A DNA stretch of 64,000 nucleotides from Arthrobacter sp. ISL-85. Its GTDB lineage: Bacteria > Actinomycetota > Actinomycetes > Actinomycetales > Micrococcaceae. The DNA is taken from positions 423-64,422 of the forward strand of contig NZ_JAGGPQ010000003.1 in NCBI RefSeq assembly GCF_018613675.1. Reading direction: 5' to 3'. Shown piece after piece: positions 35,110-44,978 of this stretch (within the stretch, counting starts at the first letter, position 1; each line of letters starts with the position of its first letter). The translations under genes were made by a program, and so were the position numbers. Under the pieces are notes generated by a model. It was not told the DNA's origin and made no database searches. It saw nothing but the letters and a program-made list of their open reading frames with translations.

Positions 35110-35443
35110 TGATCTACCCGTGGAGTGTTCAACTCTGCTGCGTGCCATTGCGGGACTGCAACCTTGCAGCAGCGGAGAAATTCAGTTTGATGGCGCCACG
35201 CTGGCCCCAGACGTGGGAAAGAGGTCACGCTCTGCGCGGCGCGACGTGCAATTAGTCTTCCAAAACTCGACGTGTCTCTGAACCCGCGGCACAACGTAAT
35301 GAATCTCGTCACCAGACCACTGCAACTCTTTGCGCCTGAGCTATCCAAGGCCGACCTTGAAGAACGAGTACGTGAAATCCTGGCGAGTCGCCCGCGGTCG
35401 ACTACACGCGTGAACTGGTTGACGCCATCCCCATTTAGGCCGC
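35110..35443 (+). pseudogene. Oligopeptide-type ABC ATPase relic (DppD/DppF-like)
   Basis: One frame reads LLRAIAGLQPCSSGEIQFDG, RSRSARRDVQLVFQNS (Q-loop) and then shifts by one into VSLNPRHNVMNLVTRPLQLF and ELSKADLEERVREILAS. That is the region between Walker A and the ABC signature in peptide/nickel importer ATPases. Walker A, the LSGGQ signature and Walker B are missing. Confidence 0.65.
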
Positions 35444-35876
35444 AAACCTGTGGCGTTGACGTCAGCGGCCCCCAAGCCTGAGAAAGTCGCTCAGATCGGC
35501 TTCGAATAGGTTGGCTCCCGAGTTTCCCGCATCCCTATCCGATAGATAATTATCAAGTCGGGTTACTCTGGACGGGTGAAGACCCGGAGTGGCAGGCCCA
35601 ACTGATCATCGAAAGCGCCAGCGCGCGGGGGAATCGCGATGGGCGTCGCGCTGGCGGCCAGAGACAGTCGTGGCCCGTCTCTGGCCGGCCAGGTCCCTAT
35701 TTACCCGCTCCTCGATATCTGCCCAATGCTCGACGCCAGGGACGCCAGGGACGCCACCGGCTCGGGGTCTGGAGCTGACATTTTTTAGACCATTCAGCCG
35801 CTATGTGTCGGGTAGCCAATGTAGCCAGCAATCCGACCCCCTACAGAAGGCCGCGGTCGGGGGTCTATGGTTTTCG
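35444..35876. other. Interval with no gene seen
   Basis: Roughly 430 bases between the ABC relic and the IS110 relic. A short AT-rich patch at 35538-35560 is the only notable feature. Confidence 0.4.
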
Positions 35877-36710
35877 TCAAGCGGCTGAGGGCAGGTTGCG
35901 CGCTTCGGGATCCTGGTAGAGGCTTCCGTCTCGGAGCATTGCGACGAGGACGTCTGAACGTCGGTGTGCGAGGGCGATGAGGGCTTGTTTGTGGCGTTTG
36001 CTTTCAGCGCGTTTGCGGTCGTGGTAGGCCCGCAAGGGCGGGTAATGCAGGGCCGCCAGGGCTGAGGGGAACAGGGCGCGTTTGAGTTTCTGGTTCCCGG
36101 GCCGGCTTGTGTGCTCGCCCGGATCGATGTGCCCGAGCGGCGGGTCAATGGCGGCGACGCCAGCGTAGGAGGCCAGGTGGCTGCCCTGGCGAAGTGCTTG
36201 CCAGTGACTTCAGTGAGGATGCGGGCGGATAGCCTGACGCCGATGCCGGGCATCGAGATCAGGACCTTGTGAAGAGGGTGGACCTCGACGAGTGCTTCGA
36301 CCTGTGCGGCGATGTCATCCCGCTGATGGCGAAGGGACAGCAGCTGCGCGGCCAGTTTCGGCAGCACGACGCCGGCCGCGTGGTTCCTACGACCACAACG
36401 CTCTGTTCTCCAATGCGGCAAAGACCGCATCCGTCAGGCGTTCGGCCGCGCGGCTCGCGTGCTTCTTCAGCCTTGCCCTGATGTGTCCGCGGCCGGCGGT
36501 CTTGAGCGCGCGGTGTCGGATACCGACTGAACAGGTCAGCCACAACTGGGTGATCAAGGATCTGTGCGGCGGGGTCATCGTCGTCACCACACAGCGCTCC
36601 GAGCTCGGCAGCTTACCTGCCCTGTCCAGGGCCACGGCATGGTGGCTGGATTTTTCAACGTCCAAGCCTATGAATACGTCTATGTCCTGCTCTTCCAGAA
36701 TCACCGCCAT
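35877..36710 (-). pseudogene. Second IS110-family transposase relic, internally deleted
   Basis: From ATG 36710: DIDVFIGLDVEKSSHHAVAL is an IS110 N-terminus, but the frame soon jumps (near 36580) to C-terminal sequence: RARLKKHASRAAERLTDAVF, GVVLPKLAAQLLSLRHQRDD, VLISMPGIGVRLSARILTEV, then LPSAA and stop at 35877. About 200 residues including most DEDD residues are missing and frames change at least twice. It differs from the IS110 at 1-554, so two separate insertions occurred. Confidence 0.8.
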
Positions 36711-37411
36711 ACCCCTCCCATGTTCGCCACCTCACAGACCTGTGCTGGCTGGAAAGGGCGGCAGGTGTCGGCCTCCACGTTACGAAGGACCCGTAGTCGT
36801 GCCGCTATCAGCGGTCAACTGTCGCCAAGCCCGGCTCCGGCGACAACACCGCCGGATCATGAACGATTCGGACTGAAACCATGCCGGGATCCGACCGGCC
36901 AACACCCTCATCCTGCATCAGGATCGGGGCTACCAAAACGGTACCGGGGCGCGTTCACGGCCATCCGAGCGCAGCCGCGCAAACAAATGCCGGACGTGGA
37001 GGTTAGCCAACCCAGCGGACTGATCGTGTGAGGGAGCGCCCGATACAGCTGGGCGGTGTCGGACTCAATGACAAGTTGTATGGGTTGCTGGGGGAGATGC
37101 GCAGATGAGTGCGCTCGGCGCCGATCCAGTTTGAGACGGCAGTCGCAACTTCCCGGGCGAAGCCGACGCGGTTTCCGTGGAACCTCCGCAGCGCTCCGTA
37201 CGCTGGCTGGTATTCTCCGACAGAACCTGGTGCACCAAATTGGTCTATGCGTTGATCCCCTCCAGGTCAGCCGTCGCCGCGACACGGCGGAAGTCGACAA
37301 TGCTCGCGACCCGTGCACCGGACGCGAGGACCTATCAACGAGTGCTGCGCGCTGCACAGGTTGGCAGGGGGCGCCACCTTCGGCATCAAGGTCGCCGTCG
37401 GGCCAGGGAGA
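36711..37411. other. Interval between IS110 and ISL3 relics
   Basis: About 700 bases. The first 200-300 bases would be the noncoding leader of the IS110 relic. No intact gene recognised. Confidence 0.4.
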
Positions 37412-37720
37412 TCAGACGGAAGTGATCGACAGCGACCGCGGTGCGCGGAAGCCACATTCGCAAGGCCTTCCGGAACGCTGCAGAGGGTCGATTGCGACGA
37501 CCTGCACCGCCAGCCGCGATTCCAGGGGCTGGGCGAAGAGCCAGTCCCCGACGCCCTCGTGGTCCCGCCGGTCAACGAAACCATAGTTAACCTGGCGCGG
37601 GTCCAGGTTAACTATGGTTGTCCTCCACGGCTGGAACTCGGTCGAGGTCGTCGTGGCCCGGTCCTGGAAGTAGCACACGGACCGGAACCGGTGTTCCCAC
37701 CAGGGCAGTGGACTCACTTA
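37412..37720 (-). pseudogene. ISL3-family transposase relic
   Basis: Minus-strand frame: EHRFRSVCYFQDRATTTSTE, TTIVNLDPRQVNYGFVDRRD, HEGVGDWLFAQPLE, VQVVAIDP, then a one-base shift into AAFRKALRMWLPRTAVAVDH. This is the first half of the DDE domain of ISL3 transposases (DxxT...VVAIDPSxAFRxAL). N- and C-terminal parts are missing. Confidence 0.65.
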
Positions 37721-37759
37721 TCTTCAACGACACCAACTCAGTTCCTCACCAACGACGAA

Positions 37760-38260
37760 GTGCCCCGTTAACGTAGCGATCGAAACCCCGGCGCCGCATC
37801 ACCGGCGGTTTCCGCTGCTCGAAAACTACAGAATCAGAAACCTGCCCGCCGCCCATACCGGAAGAAATGACTCAACTACGCTTAGAGATGAAGAGCCACG
37901 CAAGCGTCCGTGACCAGAGACCTAATGCCTTTTCATCATGCTTCATCCGCCCCTGACCTGTACTACGTCAGTCACTGCCTTTAGGGACCCTGATTCCACG
38001 GTCGGGCTGCCCAGAGTTACCCCCGCTGCCGCGGTGGCTCGCTGAACATTAGGGTCATTGTGGGATCGATGTATTGTTGTACGTCCGGGGCCTGCGCAAA
38101 TGCTTCGTAGGCGAGCGGGATAAGTGATTCCAAACTCGTACCCTTCGATCACGTTGCCAACGACATTTTCTGCAGGAGCGCGCGTTAGGGCACCCTGATT
38201 CACAGTACGGATATTTTTAAGCAGCAAAGGACGCTTAACAGCTCGGATACCCCTCAACTT
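37760..38260. other. Interval with a possible small gene relic
   Basis: On the minus strand, a frame starting at TTG 38257 (VKRPLLLKNIRTVNQGALT, AENVVGNVIEGYEFGI) is followed after a one-base shift by SLESLIPLAYEAFAQAPDVQ and QYIDPTMTLMFSEPPRQRG to a stop near 38028. It directly follows the 105-residue hypothetical gene and may be a frameshifted third gene of that operon. I do not recognise the family. The remainder shows nothing. Confidence 0.35.
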
Positions 38261-38578
38261 TCAGATTGTGATTTCCCGGTTTGAATCAGTGGCTCCCTGA
38301 TCGTAATCCGATGGTGGAAAGGGCTGTTGAAGGAAAACATCGTAACCGTCAGCTGCGTGGAAGAGGCGTCGTTCGCCAATCCGTGAGGTAACCCAGATGA
38401 TATTCCGGTCAATAGTCAAAGCGTCCACTGTTCCAGCAAAACGGTGATTCCCATTTCTGAGGACTAGATCTTGCCCCTCTTCCACCAGAACCCAAGGAAT
38501 GCTTGACTCTGATGTCTCAGTCCTGAAAAAGGGCCTTGTGCTGGTTGTGCCGGGACCTTCCGCGAACATGGCTTCCAT
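38261..38578 (-). CDS. Hypothetical protein, 105 residues
   Basis: Unrecognised. It reads as a beta-rich small protein (VLVEEGQDLVLRNGNHRFAG, IDRNIIWVTSRIGERRLF), cytoplasmic, with no signal peptide. It begins 14 bases after the cupin stop, so it is probably part of the same operon. A cupin-like or binding-domain role is possible but unsupported. Confidence 0.5.
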   Translation of the reverse strand: MEAMFAEGPGTTSTRPFFRTETSESSIPWVLVEEGQDLVLRNGNHRFAGTVDALTIDRNIIWVTSRIGERRLFHAADGYDVFLQQPFPPSDYDQGATDSNREITI

Positions 38579-38592
38579 AATCCGAACTCTGC

Positions 38593-38955
38593 CTACGCGC
38601 CTGCGTCGCGCCAGTGGACAGGGCTGATGGAAAGCAGAAGCCGGGTGCCGGGGGTTGCGCTGTACTGGACCGTGGTTCCTTTGGGAAGAACAAGCAATTC
38701 GTCGGCCTCACCCGTCAAGGTTTCCTTGAGTTCACCATCGATTATGACCAGCTGAGCCTGGCCTTCGATAACGTAAATTGTTTCCTCGTACTGAACAGTC
38801 CAGGGGTCGCTGAAGCCGTTCTCCTGGAAGGTCATAATGTATGTTCCAAGCTGCTTGAGCCCGCTCCCGGCCGTCCGATGCTCGATTTTTGCCGGACCAA
38901 AGTCGTTCACGTTGTTTGGATCAAGAGCGGGTTTGTGGATCAGAGTGATGGCCAT
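38593..38955 (-). CDS. Cupin-domain protein (EutQ-like)
   Basis: 120 residues, a single cupin barrel: EETIYVIEGQAQLVIIDGEL and DELLVLPKGTTVQYSATPGT. The metal-binding histidines of motif 1 are absent (YEETIYVIEGQ in place of HxHxxE), which resembles ethanolamine-utilisation EutQ-type cupins. It follows the thioesterase gene by 114 bases on the same strand. May act as an isomerase, ligand sensor or small-molecule binder in the pathway; unproven. Confidence 0.8.
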   Translation of the reverse strand: MAITLIHKPALDPNNVNDFGPAKIEHRTAGSGLKQLGTYIMTFQENGFSDPWTVQYEETIYVIEGQAQLVIIDGELKETLTGEADELLVLPKGTTVQYSATPGTRLLLSISPVHWRDAGA

Positions 38956-39069
38956 GTAAGGCTCCTAATTGTGTAGTTCGTGCTTCGATGGCCAGATCGA
39001 CTTGTGCGAAGTCGTAGCTGGCCGTGCTTAATTGAGAAGAAGTGCCGAAACTCAGAGCAGAGAATTGGA

Positions 39070-39471
39070 TCAGCCCTGCAAGGCGCCATCGAGTGCCAGT
39101 GCGACGGCTTCCGGAAGTGGTCGAGAACGGGCCTCGGCTGGGTCGACGTTAACGTAGACGAGCTCGACGTTCGCCACTTCTGTTCCATCCCGAGCAATCG
39201 AAACGTCGATTTTGAAGCTCGAGTTCCCGACGTTTCGGCACTTGACATCAACGTCGAGAATGTCGTCGAAGTAAGCGGGGGATTTGAAAGAAAGAACTGC
39301 GCTGACAACGGAGGGATCCGTCCCTTCAGCGACCAGCTTCGGGTAGGGCCAACCAATGCTGCGGAAGAACTCCGTCATTGCTACGTCGGCGACCTCAAGG
39401 TAGCGGCTGTTAAAGAGAAACCCCTGAGAGTCCACCTCGTGGTTCCTCACACGATGCTGGTAAAGCGGCAT
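39070..39471 (-). CDS. Hotdog-fold acyl-CoA thioesterase (4HBT-like)
   Basis: 133 residues. YQHRVRNHEVDSQGFLFNSR contains the Asp of the 4-hydroxybenzoyl-CoA thioesterase pattern (VxxxDxDxxGHxxxxxYL), and FDDILDVDVKCRNVGNSSFK the central strands. The ATG at 39471 shares its A with the nitrilase TGA, so the two are coupled. It would release CoA from an acyl-CoA, perhaps as a relief valve for the CoA-dependent route encoded downstream. Confidence 0.85.
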   Translation of the reverse strand: MPLYQHRVRNHEVDSQGFLFNSRYLEVADVAMTEFFRSIGWPYPKLVAEGTDPSVVSAVLSFKSPAYFDDILDVDVKCRNVGNSSFKIDVSIARDGTEVANVELVYVNVDPAEARSRPLPEAVALALDGALQG

Positions 39472-40376
39472 CAGGCTCCCATTTCTGCCTGGAGCTTGGC
39501 GTACAGATCCAGCCTACGAAGGGCCAGACCGGGTGCTTCGGGTTTCGCCCGTGAGGCAACCAGCAGGTCATGGTCCAAGTCGGCCACCAGCAATTCTTCG
39601 TCGGCTGATGCCGTAGTGGCCAGGATCCCGTCGTTCACTCCCACTGTCCTGTCCACGGGCCCGACTATAAGGGCCCTGCCCACAGCGAACATCGGAGAAT
39701 CGGTCGGAATGCTGCTTGTACCGAACAGCGGAGACATCACTACGTACAGTTGGTTCTCAATAGCGCGCGCCTGACATCCGGTACGTACACGGTGGATGCC
39801 GCGCCGGTTCCAAGTGAGGGAAGGGCAAAGGATCATGTCGACGCCTTTGTGGACAAGATAGCGTGAGAGCTCAGGGAACTGGATGTCCGCGCAAATCAAG
39901 ACTCCAACAGTAAACGGCCCAACTTTTGTCACCAGGAGTTCATCGCCACCGCGGGCCCCGAGAGCATGCTCCTGGGGCGTGAGGTGGATCTTGTCCTGGG
40001 ATTCGACCCGACCATCCGGGTGTGCGATATACGCGGTATTGCGCAGCGAGCCGTCTTCGGCGACCCGGTTGTGGCTTCCGCCGGCAACCACGATGTTGTA
40101 ATCCCGGGCCATCCTGCGCATGCCCTCAACGATGTCATCCGTGAACTCCGGCAGGAACTTCCAATAGTCCGATGTGATTGTGGCGGTTGTGACTTCATGA
40201 TCGGTGACAGCTCCGAGAAGCCCCGTGCTTGCGAGCTCAGGGAAAAGCACGAGTTCGGCCTGTTGCTCCGCCGCGCGCTTCACTAGCCCCTCCACATGAT
40301 CCAGATATTGCTGGAGGGTCTTCTCGGGCCGAAGCTCGAATTGAACGGTGGCTACCTTTAGTGACGCCTTGGTCAT
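39471..40376 (-). CDS. Nitrilase-superfamily carbon-nitrogen hydrolase (amidase-type)
   Basis: 301 residues with the complete Glu-Lys-Cys triad: Glu in ELVLFPELASTGLLG, Lys in SQDKIHLTPQEHALG, Cys in VGVLICADIQFPELSRYL. The CAD motif suggests an aliphatic amidase, carbamoylase or omega-amidase type more than a true nitrilase. ATG 40376 has AGGAGA six bases upstream; longer versions add an unlikely leader. First gene of an operon with thioesterase, cupin and the 105-residue protein. In context it would open the amide bond of a catabolic intermediate. Confidence 0.9.
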   Translation of the reverse strand: MTKASLKVATVQFELRPEKTLQQYLDHVEGLVKRAAEQQAELVLFPELASTGLLGAVTDHEVTTATITSDYWKFLPEFTDDIVEGMRRMARDYNIVVAGGSHNRVAEDGSLRNTAYIAHPDGRVESQDKIHLTPQEHALGARGGDELLVTKVGPFTVGVLICADIQFPELSRYLVHKGVDMILCPSLTWNRRGIHRVRTGCQARAIENQLYVVMSPLFGTSSIPTDSPMFAVGRALIVGPVDRTVGVNDGILATTASADEELLVADLDHDLLVASRAKPEAPGLALRRLDLYAKLQAEMGA

Positions 40377-40676
40377 AGGAATCTCCTGTCTGAGAAGTCG
40401 GCCGTCTCTGATCGGCGATTCTTCCATTCGTATCCTTCCCCCGGTTGCGGACGAAGGTGGTCGGCAGGTCGTAGAAGGAACTTGCAGGTAGTGCATGGCG
40501 TTTCTATGGCTATCCATGTGCCGGGCCGACCCATGCAATAGACGCTAATGGAGCGTTTAGGGCCTGAACACTAGAAGGATTCCGAAAAGGTAGTCATTGA
40601 GTTGGTTCTCAGGCCAAAGGTCAGGACAGCTGAGCCAGCTGCAAAGACTTTTGACGGGGAAGGGAATACTGGAAGG
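40377..40676. other. Promoter gap between oxidase and nitrilase genes
   Basis: 300 bases on the minus strand between the oxidase stop and the nitrilase start; no gene, no clear terminator. Probably contains the nitrilase operon promoter. Confidence 0.4.
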
Positions 40677-41915
40677 CTACTCTCCCCAGACTCTTAGGGC
40701 CGATCGGCTCATTCTCAAGGCACCAGCAAAGACGCTGGCTTCCCCGGCGATGACCTCCGCCATTACCTGGCCGCAGATGGGCCCGCTTGCGATGCCCCAG
40801 GCGTGACCGACATTGATATAGGCGCCGTCAGCGCGATCGACGATGGGCAGGTTGTCACTTGTTTCGCTTCCGAGACCGGCCCAGAGACCGGTGACGCCGT
40901 ATTCAGCCAGGGTTGAGTATCTGTCCAAGGTTGTGGAAACCATCGCGTTTGTAGCGTTAATGCTGATGTGGGGATTGAGGGAGCCGCGTCCGTCAAAACT
41001 GTTGCCAATGAATATTGATCCTCCGCGGTTTTGGGCGATCGAGTCGTCATAGTCAACGAACGAGGGCCCCGACGTCCCGCCCGGGCCCTTTCCGGTACTG
41101 GAGTTGCTTGGGCGAGGAAAAACCGCGGCGTCATAAGTTGGCAGGTCAGTAAGTGCCCCGCATCCGTAAACTCCCCTGGGTCCATGCATTATGGCGTTCA
41201 AGTGCGTGTCTACGGGTTGTGTCAGCATCTGGCCTACTCTGGCGGTGCTGATCGGAACATCGATCCCCTCGGCCCGGAGGTTGGTTGACCAAGCGCCAGT
41301 TGCCCACACCACACCTGATGCATGAACTTCACCCCGAACAGTGCGGACCCCTGTTACGGTTTCGCCATTCCGCAGGGTCGAAAGAACTGAGGTGTTTTCA
41401 AAAGTGCGGATGCCGGCCCGCACACAGGCACTAGCCAGAGCATTGACGAACTGCACACCATCTACTTGGGCATCATCGGCGCAAAAGACGGCTCCGAGAG
41501 CACCCTCCGGAAGGATGGAGCAATGCTTTTGAGCCTCCTCCCGACTGATCAGAGTTGCATCCAGTCCAGCTGCCCGACGGTCGGCAGCATAGTCTTCAAG
41601 AACACGACCCTGCGCTTCGCTTTCGAAGAAAAAAAGGCCGCCTTGATTGCGATAGTCAAACACGTCGCCAAGTTCGCTTATGTAGTCCTGGTACTTTTCC
41701 TTGCCGGCTTTAGCCAGTGACAGTTCGTTCCCTGTGCGCCGCGTCTGCAGCCAAAGGGAGCCCGGGTTTCGTCCGGAAGCACCGTAGGTAGGAAACCGCT
41801 GCTCCACGACGACGACGTCGAATCCCCGCTTGCGCAGCTCCCAAGCGGTGCATAGCCCCACAATTCCTGCTCCTATGACGACAATGTCACCTGTCGCAAG
41901 TGTGTCAGCGCTCAT
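40677..41915 (-). CDS. FAD-dependent amine/amino-acid oxidase, DAO family (first)
   Basis: 412 residues. IVVIGAGIVGLCTAWELRKR (GxGxxG) and VEQRFPTYGASGRNPGSLWL give the FAD-binding start; the end is LPIVDRADGAYINVGHAWGI, ASGPICGQVMAEVIAG. Related to glycine/sarcosine/opine oxidases that oxidise a C-N bond to an imine with O2 or another acceptor. ATG 41915 is chosen because the family starts a few residues before the GxGxxG. A paralogue lies at 46508. Divergent from the PucR regulator. Confidence 0.9.
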   Translation of the reverse strand: MSADTLATGDIVVIGAGIVGLCTAWELRKRGFDVVVVEQRFPTYGASGRNPGSLWLQTRRTGNELSLAKAGKEKYQDYISELGDVFDYRNQGGLFFFESEAQGRVLEDYAADRRAAGLDATLISREEAQKHCSILPEGALGAVFCADDAQVDGVQFVNALASACVRAGIRTFENTSVLSTLRNGETVTGVRTVRGEVHASGVVWATGAWSTNLRAEGIDVPISTARVGQMLTQPVDTHLNAIMHGPRGVYGCGALTDLPTYDAAVFPRPSNSSTGKGPGGTSGPSFVDYDDSIAQNRGGSIFIGNSFDGRGSLNPHISINATNAMVSTTLDRYSTLAEYGVTGLWAGLGSETSDNLPIVDRADGAYINVGHAWGIASGPICGQVMAEVIAGEASVFAGALRMSRSALRVWGE

Positions 41916-42273
41916 GGCAAGATACCTTCTTCCTCGGGCTGTCCTGTGGCCCTCTTCGTTAGTCTTCCAGATCGACGGATCCGATAGCAGGCTGCGAAGT
42001 CCTTGACGCTTGATTTTCCAGAGGTCAAGCCCATGCAACATGACCTCCACGCCAGCGAAAGCAAGCAGGCCCCATATGCCAGCCGTATGGTGTTCTACTC
42101 TCCATCTGCGACGTTAGGAGCCCACCAACACAGGTGTAATTGTTTCTTGTCCAACGTTCCTCGAAGAGCGTTAGAATTCTCACAGGGGGACGGTCGAATT
42201 TCTGGTCTAGTCTGGGCGAAAGCGGTAGGCGAGGCCAGCCGCCCGTCCCGGTCTCTTCCCGAAAGAGTTCCCT
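41916..42273. other. Divergent promoter region, oxidase and PucR genes
   Basis: 358 bases with no gene. Contains AACGTTCCTCGAAGAGCGTT near 42153-42172, whose outer AACG/CGTT arms are inverted, a weak operator candidate. Confidence 0.4.
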
Positions 42274-43941
42274 ATGATAGATGATCCGACCTCCATACCA
42301 CTTGGAGCTGTCCTCGCCGACCTGGGTCCTGCTGCGAAGCTCATCGCGGGGGACGCTTCCCAGCAGTCCAGGCAAGTTCGCGGCGCCGTTGTTTTGTTGA
42401 AGCCGGAAGACTTGCCAGCCCACATGGATGTGGTTGTCATATGTCCAGGTGCCGACAGCTTTAATAACTTGGCTGCGGCCACCCACCACGGGCTTGGACG
42501 AGTAATCTTTGTCATGGCATCCGAGTCATCCCTTTCTGAAGGGATCGATGCCGTCGGGGAGCAGCACGTTGTCATCGCGGTTGATCCAGCCCTGAACGTC
42601 GCTAACGTCGTGATGTCATTTTCCCGATCGATGCAGATGCCTGAGGAGTCTGTTTCTCGTCGATTGGCTTCGTTACAGAGGGCCCTAAGTCAGGCAATGA
42701 CGGAAGCTGAGCCGATTCCTGCGCTACTATCCCGCTTGGCGCACGTATGTAATGCAACCGCAGTCCTGATCGACAGATTCGGTAAGACTGTCCATGCCAC
42801 CGGTCCCACGCCTATGTCGCTTCTGTTCGAAGAGATCGGCCGCACGTCCGCCGACTCCCAGAACGTGGACGTGGACGGATGGCGGGGGGTGGCAGCCAGA
42901 ATTTCGGCTCCTGACGAGGCCGACTCGCACTTTGGCTGGCTCGTCATCACAGCCCGGCGGTCGAACTTTCCGGATAGCCATTCAACCTCCGCGGCCCACG
43001 TGGCAGCAACCCTGGTCGAGGCCAGCCAGCGAATGGCCGTGGCAGCCCGACAGCAGGAACGGGCCATACGCACTGCGGTGCTTGAGGAAGCGCTGGCATT
43101 GCGCCGAGAGCCTCACAATCCCGAACTGGCTGCCCGGATCACGGCTTTTGGTCTTTCTTTTGCGGACGAGTTGCGGACCATTGTTTTTCGGCCAATTCGT
43201 CCTGCAGTTGCATCGCGATCTTTGCCAGCGACTGAGGAGCTGTCGGAAATGGTGGGCAAAGCGCTGGAGTCGCAGTCCATCGCGTACCTCATGACCGCCA
43301 GGGACAAGACATTAACTATAGCGGCGCAGTGCAGCGTTCAGGCGTTCCGGCGTGCGATAGTAGCTGAAGGCTCGAAACTCCCAGGCGCCCTCATTGGAAT
43401 TGGCCGCAGTGTGCACGCTTTAGGAGACATTCTGGACTCTTACCAGGATGCGCAGCTGGCGGTTCGGACCCTTCGCCGCAATTCTCGGGGTCCTAAAGTT
43501 ATGGCCTACGAAGACTTTAACTACGCAACGAGGCTTTTCGCTGACGTCGGTTTCGACAAGATGATCAAATGGGCCCAGGAGTTTCTGAAGCCCCTGGAGG
43601 GACGGGAACTGCTTGTTGAGGGTCTTCAGACCTACTTTGAGCATGCTCAAAACATCAATGCCGCGGCCGACTTTCTGGAAATCCACCACAACTCTCTGCG
43701 CTACCGGATAGCTAAGGCTGAAGAAATTCTGGGCATCAATTTAAGGGAACCTGGTGCCGTTTCTTCCGTCTTCTTGGCACTGACAGCCCTTGATCTTGGA
43801 CGGATCCAGCAGCCGCGGCCCAAGTCGTCGGGCGATACAGGGCGAAGTCGCAAACCGTCGGACGTCGAGGCAAGTGATGTCTTGCCTTATTCGAGGCCAC
43901 TCGCTGAAAGGGCCGGCGTCGTTCGTGCACCCAGCAGATGA
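42274..43941 (+). CDS. PucR/CdaR-type transcriptional regulator
   Basis: 555 residues. A central GAF/GGDEF-like region around residues 140-400 and a C-terminal PucR helix-turn-helix: LQTYFEHAQNINAAADFLEI, HHNSLRYRIAKAEEILGI. The N-terminal 120 residues (VRGAVVLLKPEDLPAHMDVV) resemble the PucR N-terminal sensing domain. The last 50 residues are low-complexity. PucR-type regulators typically activate purine, amino-acid or other nitrogen-compound catabolism; it probably controls the oxidase-nitrilase operon and perhaps the whole 38-54 kb island. Confidence 0.93.
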   Translation: MIDDPTSIPLGAVLADLGPAAKLIAGDASQQSRQVRGAVVLLKPEDLPAHMDVVVICPGADSFNNLAAATHHGLGRVIFVMASESSLSEGIDAVGEQHVVIAVDPALNVANVVMSFSRSMQMPEESVSRRLASLQRALSQAMTEAEPIPALLSRLAHVCNATAVLIDRFGKTVHATGPTPMSLLFEEIGRTSADSQNVDVDGWRGVAARISAPDEADSHFGWLVITARRSNFPDSHSTSAAHVAATLVEASQRMAVAARQQERAIRTAVLEEALALRREPHNPELAARITAFGLSFADELRTIVFRPIRPAVASRSLPATEELSEMVGKALESQSIAYLMTARDKTLTIAAQCSVQAFRRAIVAEGSKLPGALIGIGRSVHALGDILDSYQDAQLAVRTLRRNSRGPKVMAYEDFNYATRLFADVGFDKMIKWAQEFLKPLEGRELLVEGLQTYFEHAQNINAAADFLEIHHNSLRYRIAKAEEILGINLREPGAVSSVFLALTALDLGRIQQPRPKSSGDTGRSRKPSDVEASDVLPYSRPLAERAGVVRAPSR

Positions 43942-44342
43942 GCCGCTTCGCGTGGGAAAAACAGGTGGGCGGCCGGGCGATTAAAGAGCGTGAAATCTCG
44001 ACTGTGTCATACCGTCCCGGCCGCTCTTTCGGAATGCCACGCGGCGTTGTAGAAATGGGGCACGCCCAAGCTGCACGGCAAAGGGACGGCTGCTGCTCGA
44101 GGATGAATCGAGTCGGCAGGCGAAAACCCGGTCCGGCTGGGATGAATTTGACGGCCACCCGATGTCACCAATCGCGGCGTCTCCGGACTTTAGGCGACGG
44201 TGTGCTTTGCCCCAAAGAGTCTGCAGATCTGCGCCTGGTCCTGGGATCCGCCATGGCACACCTTCTACTGGTTTGCCGTGACAGCCCCAGGACCTCCTTC
44301 ACGGGAAGTAGATTCCGTGTGTTTTGTGAAGGGCCGAAGGGA
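43942..44342. other. Convergent gap, no gene
   Basis: 400 bases between the 3' ends of the PucR and adenylate kinase genes. No recognisable gene and no strong hairpin noted. Confidence 0.4.
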
Positions 44343-44978
44343 CTATAGCTGCAGCGCCCATTCGAAACTGTCGCCGGCCGAAACTGCGATATGCCGTGAT
44401 GACGATCCGAGCGCAATATCCAGAGCGGTCGAAACTCTGGCCGAAACGTCCGAGATACTGCCGACCCCCTCTACCTTCGTCAGGATGCCGCGTTCGCCGT
44501 ACCGGGACGTAACAGGGGTTGTTTCGTTGAAGTACAGCGCCATCCTGTTTCTTATGACTTCCGCTGTGTCGTCCGAACGATTTTCGAGTTTGGCCCGCAG
44601 GAGCAGTCGCTGGACCAGCTCTTCCGTTTCAGCCGTGAGCTGCAATACGAGGTCAAGTTCCTGGCCTGTACTTGCAAGTACCTCATCGAGAAAGTCCACC
44701 TGACCTAGGGTGCGCGGATATCCATCCAACAGGAATCCGTTGTGTGCGTCGTTCTGCCCCAAACGCCCACGGACCATCTCGTTCGTGACCGAATCCGGTA
44801 CGAATTGTCCTGCATCAAGGTACGATTCAGCAATTCGGCCCAACCGAGTTTGATTCTTGACGTTTTCGCGAAAGATGTCTCCAGTGGAAATGCTGACGAT
44901 CCCGAACTTCTTTGCAATGTACGTTGCCTGCGTGCCTTTGCCAGCTCCGGGAGGACCTATGAGAAGAATTCTAATCAA
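44343..44978 (-). CDS. Adenylate kinase-like protein in the catabolic operon
   Basis: 211 residues. P-loop IGPPGAGKGTQATYIAKKFG, AMP-binding ISTGDIFRENVKN and FLLDGYPRTLGQVDFLDEV; short LID region LRAKLENRSDDTAEVIRNRM. DGYPR replaces the usual DGFPR. It is not in the normal secY-adk-map setting but overlaps the NodB-fold hydrolase by four bases. A plausible role is recycling AMP made by the AMP-forming ligase in the same operon; otherwise it may phosphorylate another small molecule. The tail after GSSSRHIAVS is unusual. Confidence 0.88.
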   Translation of the reverse strand: MIRILLIGPPGAGKGTQATYIAKKFGIVSISTGDIFRENVKNQTRLGRIAESYLDAGQFVPDSVTNEMVRGRLGQNDAHNGFLLDGYPRTLGQVDFLDEVLASTGQELDLVLQLTAETEELVQRLLLRAKLENRSDDTAEVIRNRMALYFNETTPVTSRYGERGILTKVEGVGSISDVSARVSTALDIALGSSSRHIAVSAGDSFEWALQL

